DNA of 64,000 nucleotides from Atkinsonella hypoxylon (Eukaryota; Ascomycota; Sordariomycetes; Hypocreales; Clavicipitaceae), in the NCBI GenBank assembly GCA_000729835.1, contig JFHB01000055.1, forward strand, positions 1 through 64,000. The letters run 5' to 3'. Made by a program: the position numbers and the translations under genes. Below are positions 56,872-64,000 of the stretch, in pieces; the stretch's first letter is position 1, and each line of letters opens with the position of its first letter. The notes under the pieces were generated by a model that saw only the letters and a list, made by a program, of their open reading frames with translations, was not told where the DNA came from and ran no database searches.

Positions 56872-58607
56872 ATGAGTAACGACGGCCATGGATCACGGCC
56901 ATCCTTCACATCATTTTGGAAAAAGGGAAAGCAGAAGCTGAAGGGTTTCGCGTCTGCGTCTCTGGCGTCAGAGCAGGGTAGAGCCACTGAAACCAATACA
57001 TGTAAGTCGGTTTCCCTCTGAAGACCCTTGTCGTTTCTTATTTTCGCCTATTTCCAGACTAAGTTCGCGTCGAGTTGGGTGGTCGTAGAGGCAAGGGGAA
57101 AATGATTCAATCATCGTTCCCACGAGTGTGGTGTGGGATTCGCGCGCATGATTTGTCATGGCTGCTTTGATGCAATGAGGGGGTTACCAACGGGTACTTA
57201 TGGGAGAACATGAAGACGATACCCTTAAAAACTTCGATCCCAGATGATATTGTTCACACGCTGGTATTTAGGGCCTATTGAAAACAGTCATGTGTAGTTC
57301 ATACGGTACAGCCGACTGTTACACCCACGGTGGGCACGTTGATTAAACGGCCTCGATGCTCATTCAGATCACCATTCTTCATATGGTTTCCTCTTCGCAC
57401 GCTTTCCCACTAGTCTTGTTCAATGCCAGACTATTTCGGTCTCGCATCACAAAAGCTAACGACACGCCAGCTCCCAGCGCAGTTGAAAAGCCAAAGACAG
57501 ACACGGAAAAAGCGCAGGCTCGACGGGCACAGGTCCGCCGCGCCCAAATTCAGCACCGCCAACGGAAAGCAAATTACACAAAGCAACTCGAAGTCGATGC
57601 CTCACAGCTGAGAGACCTTGTGGCTTTTACCAATCGTGAGACAGTCGCTCTGTCCAAGGAGAATGACTTGATGCGACGGGCTTTGGAGAGGGCAGGCGTT
57701 GATGCTAGAGCTTTCATGTCGCCGGACTCACTTCTACCAACGACATTACCGGAAGATGCGCTGCAGAACATTCAGCTAGATCAAATCCCGTCGAGATTCG
57801 GGGATTCAACCCTTGTGGATACGGATGAATCCCTCGAGCTTTTCGGGGATATCAATATTGATGACTTAGCTGTCACGCTGAGTATTGATAGTGCGCTTGG
57901 CACGCCGTGCTTCCGCATTAGTTCCGGTTCGTGTGGGACGAGTGTCACGAGTGGTATCAGTCCCAGGGGCATGGTTGCCGGTACTCAATTATCAGCAGAG
58001 CGAGAACGCCGAGCGGTCAACTTTATATTGGGGTTTGTAACCAATACGCCCTCCCCATATGCCAGCCAACAAATCCTAACTCTCTCTGTATTTGCTACGA
58101 TGTTTCCTTGCGCTAATACATTCTAAAAGCCTCGAACACTGTTGCTGGGACCACTACTGGCTCGGTGACTTCCACACCCACTCTGACAACCACGCTGATG
58201 CAGAGAAAGAAAAGGGACACGCCCTTATGGCATCAGCCTACTGCATGGCCTCCGCCCCAGACAATATCTACGCTGACCGCTCCGTCTTCCAGTCGAAGTC
58301 AAAGAGCAAAGCTGTCAACACGTCATTCACATGGAGCAGCCTCAGCTTCAATCTCGAGATGCTTCATGGTCTTGCTGCATCTCTCAGCCCTGGAGACGTG
58401 GAGCTTACGCCCGTTCAAGCTTGGTTCGAATTGGCAAGCCGGTACCCCATCGAGTTGCTCATGGGTGAAGGCGTCCTAGATAGGTTACAACGCGAGTTCA
58501 GAGGGGTGTCGAGATGCGTTGTTTATGGTGCGGTCATTGAGCGGATGGCGTTTGAGAGTATTATCGCAAGAGTGCTTGGCCCTTCAGAGGGGTCCTTGCT
58601 TGCGTAG
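56872..58607 (+). CDS. bZIP transcription factor
   Basis: Fungal bZIP regulator. The model is exons 56872-57001, 57471-58032 and 58130-58607, 389 aa. The basic region RRAQVRRAQIQHRQRKANYT is followed by a leucine-zipper-like stretch (QLEVDASQLRDLVAFTNRE, then LSKENDLMRRALERAG). A middle acidic/Ser region follows. The carboxy domain has HCCWDHYWLGDFHTHSD and ELTPVQAWFELASRYPIELL, then VYGAVIERMAFESIIARVLG. That arrangement is typical of a large, poorly characterised family of fungal bZIP proteins. The first intron of 469 nt is the weak point. It is supported by a strong donor GTAAGTCGG, a GCTAAC branch site 11 nt before CCAG, an in-frame join, and a KGKQKLKG leader like that of relatives. The alternative start inside it (57356) looks spurious. 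It is convergent with DOP1. Confidence 0.8.
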
Positions 58608-58964
58608 AATAAACGATGACGTTATTTCAAATATATAAAAAAAACAAGGAATAGGAAATGAATATTAGAGAGTCTTTTGAAGCGAAAACGTGAGTACAAG
58701 TTGGTATCATTGGAGTAGGTCTTTGTGGCGAGACAATACCCAAGGAGCTGAAACTAGCGACTAGAAAAAGAGAACAGGTGGAACAGAGTATGTCGAGAGT
58801 CGTACAATCGCTGCAATAGAGTAACCTGTTGAAATGAGTCAATTTTTCGTCATCTCGTAAGTGAGTGAAGCGCGACGTCACAAGTACAGGCACGGTCCGT
58901 CCTCATGAAGACATAGCTCATCTGCGTATTCTTGTTCTAAATGTTCCCAGTCTTATCATGCCAC
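58608..58964. other. Convergent spacer bZIP/DOP1
   Basis: 357 bp holding two 3' ends, with an A run near 58637. Nothing else is visible. Confidence 0.5.
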
Positions 58965-61900
58965 TTAGAGCGCTTTGACCATAGTCCTTTCATCAAACAA
59001 GTCCTTAAGCAGTACCTCTATACACGCGTCTCGATCCAGCGTACCCATAGCATACGTAGACTCAAATGCGAAGATACTGAGCTGCCCGAAGAAAGGCCTC
59101 AGTACCTTGGCAACGAGTTCGTCTTTCCTTTCAAGGCCGACATCGTCGTTGATCCCGCCCGGGCTGAGGAGAGGCCGTCTGTAGAGCCCGCTAGCTATCA
59201 CAGGGGCCTCTGCATCTGCTGGACCTGGAGCCCCAAAGCTGCCGAGCACCTCCGACAATTCATCTGCCAAGGCAACGGGTTGGTATGTGGATGATCGGTG
59301 GACTGCTTCGATGGTGTCCGTGATGAAGAGCCACTCGTGGAGCTGGAAATCGTCTGGTGCCACACATATGAGTAGATCTAGAAGTTTGCAGGCCTGAAGT
59401 ATGCCCGAGTTCAGATATGTGTCTGACGCAGGACTGTGGTCGGGTGCGACTACGGACGATATGGCGGCGTGTAACTCGGCGTTGATGACTGGCCAGGTCA
59501 TTGCCAGGTGTACGGGACTGTTCTTCAATACTAGAGCCCGGATGACCATGTAGATGTCGGCCCTGGTTGTTGACGACGGCGAGGACGTCAGTGTCCCAGC
59601 TAGCAACTCGACCAACTTGTCGAATATGGCTGGCAGTTCGCCGACGAACGTATCGTCTGCTGCGGCGAGGATCAGCGTTGCGATACGGCGCAAGTTGAGC
59701 TGCGTCTTCCTGTCTGCTTCGAGCCGTGCCGATGTGGCGCCAACACCGAAAACGATACCTGCCGTCGTCGGAGCACTAATGCGCGCAATGATTTCGTGCA
59801 TTCGCTCCTTGTCTGTGAGGATCCACTGTCTCAGCAAGGGCAGCCACCCCTTGGTTACGAGGGCCAAGTTCATGCCAAAGAAGCGATTGTCGTTGAAGGC
59901 GTCGCTGACGTCCTTCTTCCAAGTCTTTTGATTGTTTTGCAGTCTCGAAAGTTCGAGAAAGAGTCTCAATGTGCTGGAAGACACTGTCAGCGGGAAAGAC
60001 TTGGAACGCAAGGTTGGTCCAACGACATGGGTAGAGATCGTCCCAGCGGCAGAGAGCACGCGGTCTGGTTCTAGTAGGATCTTGGGCAGGTTGGGAACCA
60101 CCGAAGCAAGAATCGACACAATGTCGTCTGGACCATCCGAGGACGACGGATGTTGACGGGAATTGTCGGCCTTGCTTGGTTTCTCAGCCGTGTTGTTGGT
60201 ACTATTAGACTCTGTAAATATCAAGGGACGAGTAGTAAAAAGGGCAGCAAGCAGTCGTAGGAAGAGGTCCTAAGTCAATGTCAGCTCGTTCTGCACGAAG
60301 GATCCCTTAAAAACCCACCCCTAGCTCTCGGCGCATCCGCTTCTGTTCACCGAAGTTCGTGTTGTCAACTTTCTCACCGAGAATGCCTGCAAACTCGAGA
60401 AGACTTGGTAATGTTTGGCGGTGTGGGAATGGATTGCCAAGAAGATCTTTCAAGAACGTCATACAATCTGGCCATATTTCATCCATAGCGTCGTCATCCA
60501 ATGACCGACTATACTCGACGAGGAACACGACGAGGTCGGAATCTTGGAGGGATATAGTCAAAGTAGACTTGCGTGAAGGTTCTAAAGCAGCGGGGTTTGT
60601 TCGGCTATAGATGGAAGTGAATAATGCCGGGATGGAATGCCGGGGTCGGCAAGCGTCAAGTGATGATAGGAAGTTGAACACTTGTGTTCGTTTGGAGTCG
60701 GTGTCAGACGCTTGCCATATATTAATGATGGTCTCTAGACATTCCAGAGTTTCTGCGCTGAACAAGTGTTCCATGAGCCTCCGGGCACGGTTTCTCATAC
60801 GCAGGGACGTATAGCTAAAGGATGCTGAAGAGGACGCATCCTGTGTCCCGGACTCCTCTCCTTGTCCCCAGGACCAAATTTTGTAACAAGTCCTCATCGC
60901 GTCTTGAAATGCCAGATGAACTGTGAGTCGGTTGTTTGCACTTGCGCTTCGGGACTGAGGGCCTTCAGACTGAAAGACTCCCGAAACCATACTTCCAAAA
61001 AGAGACTGTGGTTGCTCTGGCCCTTTTGCCAGCTGTGCCTGACTTTCCTCAGCAAGCAACTGATCGTGTGCTAAAGCTAAGACCTGCTCCAAACCGTTCA
61101 AAAGGTAAATCATAGTCGACTCAGGTGCGTTTCCTGGAACTGTGTCCGAAGATGCTTGAAAAATAAAGGTATCTCGCAAGACTGCAAAAGTGAACTCGAT
61201 ATGGCTGCAGAGTGTCTCAACGAGAGGAATGACGATCTGAAATATGCTGCGGGAGTAGAGTGCAATAACGTCGCTCAAGAATGCTACCCAGCTGTCAAGA
61301 ACACTCTGACTGTTCAAAGAGCTTAGCCCAGCTTGTAGACACTTCAAAAGCGATACAGGCATGGGCTGCGGCAACAATCGATTTTCGCTAAGAGTTGGGG
61401 ATGACAGTCCGATTTTCGAGTTGTCTGCAGAAGTCGGTCGTCTGTCAGACAACTGAGAGGCTTGTAATTCATGAAAAGCAGAATCCCGCAACTTGAGGGC
61501 ATCGTAGACAGTGTCAAGTAGTAAAATTTGCACAAATGAATCCGAGGTGGTAATAATTTTGGATAGTTTGTCAATGAGAATATTCTCTAGGTCGAGGCCG
61601 GATAAAGACGCTGCATAGCGGCTCGATAGAAACAGATGGAGAATGATCAGAGCATATCGTTGCAGTTGAGAGACTCGTTCGCCTAGGTCGCGACTAGCTG
61701 GCAAAGGTAATTGTCCCATGACGCATTTCATGCAAACTCGGACGAAAAAGTCTTGCAGCGTCATTTCATCGTCTTCAGCACCAGCTACAAAACATCAGCA
61801 GGGTTCTGTATCGATATCACTCAGGTAACGTACCTCGAATGTGCGCCTCATTGTCCGTAAAGGCTATATATTTCGAGGCTAGGACGGCTCGCAACATGTC

Positions 61901-64000
61901 TCCGGAGCAGCGAAGAACATTGTGCAATGTCCTCAGGTAGTAGAGACACAGATCAAGGTCGTCATCTTCGGTGAAAACAAGACATTCAAAGCCAACTTCA
62001 TCACTTGCTCGATGGGTTGCAACTTCTCGGAGGAATGGCAATTCGGCCAATTTAACTGCGAAAATAAGGAGAAGTCTGACAATGTTAGGATACAGGAGGC
62101 TACGTCGAGAATCAGAAATGTTACCTGTCAACCCCAATCATGCTGTTGAGCCAAGTTTTTACAATCATGTGAGATTGGGTTCTATCATCAAGAAGTTCGT
62201 CTAAAATCAGGAATGTCGGCTGCGTAAGCATCAATTGGTAGTGATCTGCCCCTGACAGTCGCCGAGTAGATCGCTGATCCAATTGCTGACCCTTGGACCC
62301 TCTTCGCTCCGAAGATGCATCTTGAAGAGTATGTGACCATAAGACACTAAAAGTCCTCCCATTGTTGGCAGAATATTGCGACCGTTGAGCGTCTGCAGGA
62401 ATGTTCGCAATGATGCCGGACAGTGCGGCCTCAACATCACGGCCTGACGTTGTGAGCGCGGTCTGAAGCTGCCATAAGCTTCGAACAGTTTCAACGTGAT
62501 ATTTGGGCTCCGAAGGGGAAAGATAAACCCATGCATGACGAACTAGAGCTGGGGTAAGTTCTGTAAGTTGAATGGTGTCAATTCTGTCAGCTGCATGTAG
62601 CTGTATTAATAGCTCAACCAAAGCCGAAAATTGAGGAAATAACATAGCTGCAGTTCCCGATATTGTCTCATTGAGGTACGTAATGATACGTCCGGCGCCA
62701 AAGCGGTAATTTGAAGGCATCTTTGATAGGGCCAGACCCATGATTTGAACCCGAGTCGAGATATCATCCGACGATCCAGAGACTTGAGTGTCTTCACAGA
62801 TGTATTTCACTGCTTTCTCCAGCAGCAATTCCCCACGTTCAATAGCTGTGAATGGTGGAGTGGCTGAATCCAGATTCCCTTGCTCATGGACATAAAAAGT
62901 CCGAATCTTGTTCAGGAGCTCCATGTTAGAGAAATTCAGGCTGGCGGATGCATCTTGTTCGATTGGGCCACCATCTACGCTCGACCGTTGAGGGAAGGCT
63001 CTTTCTGGTATCAAGTCTAGCAAAGACACAACAACGCCGAGAACGTGTTCTCCTAAATCCTTGAAGTCATCCACCATCAAAGACGACCTCTCCTGGCGGT
63101 CTCTGCAGTCCTCTAACATAGATAATGCCGCCAGACAGGTCAAGGGCGCGTGAACTGTAATCATCTCTTCCTCCCGTACATTGAAATGAGAAATGATAAA
63201 ATTGACCAAAATGAGCTTGTCTTTACGGTCCTCTACACTCAGGTTACCGGGACCTATTGCTTGCGCCAGAAGACCAACAATTTCGCTGTAAATCAAACCG
63301 CTTTCAATGCCGTCAAAGAAAACACTGGCGCTGCGAAGAACCTCCAGAAACTCAACTTTACTGGAAGCTTTGGCTTGAAATTGTCGCACACTGTCAATCA
63401 CAGGCAAAAAAATTTCTGGTACCACCAGCCCTCCGATCTCCCATCTGTCCATAAGAGATAGGCATATTCTGTATGGTCGAGCTCTCTCGGCGCCGCTTCC
63501 TCGGTTTACGCCCCTGACCATTTCCAAGAGTGCGCTTACAAGAGGATGCAGTCCGTTGTCCTCGAAATACGTGGTCCGAGAAGAAATATACGCTTGGCTT
63601 TGCTCGCTGCTATCGGCTTCTGGTCCTGCGAGATCTGGCCCCAGCAACCAAGCCCAAAGGCGGCGATTCAGACTCATGTCTCTTCTTGTAACCACACCCA
63701 CAGCAGCTTTGACGAGGAGTTCGAGGTCAGCCGCCATGACACGCGATTGAAGAGTATTTGAATTCAAAGGTAAATGAGATACGAGCAAGTCAAGGAATCC
63801 GCGTTGAATTAGTACTTGCTCATCAGCAAGGCCGCTAGCGAAGCATCGAACCAGTAGCCCGGGCTCGGGTGACGTCACGATGGCATGAATCTTCTCAGTC
63901 ATAGCGACATCGGCCGTCGCGGCCGTAGAACCTGGCCCAAGGGGAGGAAGGTGACGAAAAAGATAAGCCAAGGCGCCAGACCTACGGCTGTTGCTGGTAA
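58965..64000 (-). CDS. DOP1: Dop1 (Dopey) Golgi trafficking protein, 5' end outside window
   Basis: Large cytosolic protein that acts with Neo1 and Mon2 at endosome/Golgi membranes. It enters at base 64000 already in frame. Exons: 64000-62125, 62075-61834, 61784-60319 and 60269-58965, about 1,628 aa visible. Introns 62076-62124, 61785-61833 and 60270-60318 are each exactly 49 nt. Recognisable parts: ALAYLFRHLPPLG, EPGLLVRCFASGLADEQ, LIQRGFLDLLVSHLPL and WLNSMIGVDRLLLIFAVKLA. The carboxy-terminal Dopey block is LHEWLFITDTIEAVHRSSTY, FFGQLSIFAFESTYAMG and DLFDERTMVKAL. Fungal Dop1 is about 1,700-1,900 aa, so only a short amino-terminal part is missing. The splice join between the first two visible exons (AG/A) was chosen because it alone keeps the frame and gives GVDRLLL. 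Confidence 0.93.

Noticed and set aside
1..64000. tRNA, 5S rRNA or biosynthetic cluster
   Set aside because: I looked for B-box-like GGTTCGAAT contexts, 5S-like sequence, and PKS/NRPS/terpene motifs. None convinced me, but covariance-model searches would be needed to exclude small RNAs.

Overview
The window is a piece of nuclear chromosome from a filamentous ascomycete, most likely a Sordariomycete of the order Hypocreales (inference). Genes carry short GT-AG introns, mostly 49-120 nt and often with a CTAAC-type branch site. A short TTAGGG run is present, and the conserved proteins (Rli1, Prp40, Trs65, Sld3, Hap3, Rrn3, Dop1) read as typical fungal housekeeping proteins. No bacterial operon logic applies. 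I rebuilt the exon structures by hand from splice signals and reading-frame continuity. No RNA evidence was available.

Layout. 1-1.5 kb: a decayed amidoligase-like relic flanked by an inverted duplication of its own 5' region, then a partially duplicated coding fragment. 2.2-17.7 kb: a conserved block of RLI1 (+), PRP40 (-), TRS65 (+), SLD3 (-) and a homeobox regulator resembling HTF1 (-). 17.7-29 kb: an 11 kb gene desert with minisatellites and a 374 bp element with about 90 bp inverted arms, which looks like a MITE. 29-34 kb: a glycerol-3-phosphatase-type HAD hydrolase (-), a LINE (Tad-like) relic, the carboxy-terminal fragment of an APH-type phosphotransferase whose broken end abuts TTAGGG repeats, and a pyroglutamyl peptidase (+). 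35-47.7 kb: a compact block in which genes alternate strand one by one: KEL3 (-), secreted amidase (+), TGS1 (-), GRASP/GRH1 (+), OST2 (-), TMEM14-type (+), CMC2 (-), prefoldin 2 (+). An AT-rich, probably RIP-degraded island sits at 38.0-38.7 kb. 51.6-64 kb: HAP3 (+), RRN3 (+), a bZIP regulator (+) and the 3' three-quarters or more of DOP1 (-), which runs off the right edge.

The genes do not form a pathway or cluster. They serve ribosome recycling, U1 snRNP splicing, TRAPP-II/Golgi traffic (TRS65, GRH1, DOP1), replication firing, N-glycosylation, snRNA cap hypermethylation, cytochrome oxidase assembly, tubulin/actin chaperoning, CCAAT-box transcription and Pol I initiation. Several neighbours are head-to-head pairs sharing 0.3-0.45 kb promoters, three of which contain CCAAT boxes.

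I found no convincing undescribed multi-gene system. The most interesting material is structural: the telomere-repeat/gene-fragment junction near 32.04 kb, the long-arm inverted-repeat element at 20.4-20.7 kb, the amidoligase relic with inverted promoter copies at the left edge, a predicted one-codon first exon in the TMEM14 gene, and several dispersed short repeats in the non-coding DNA.
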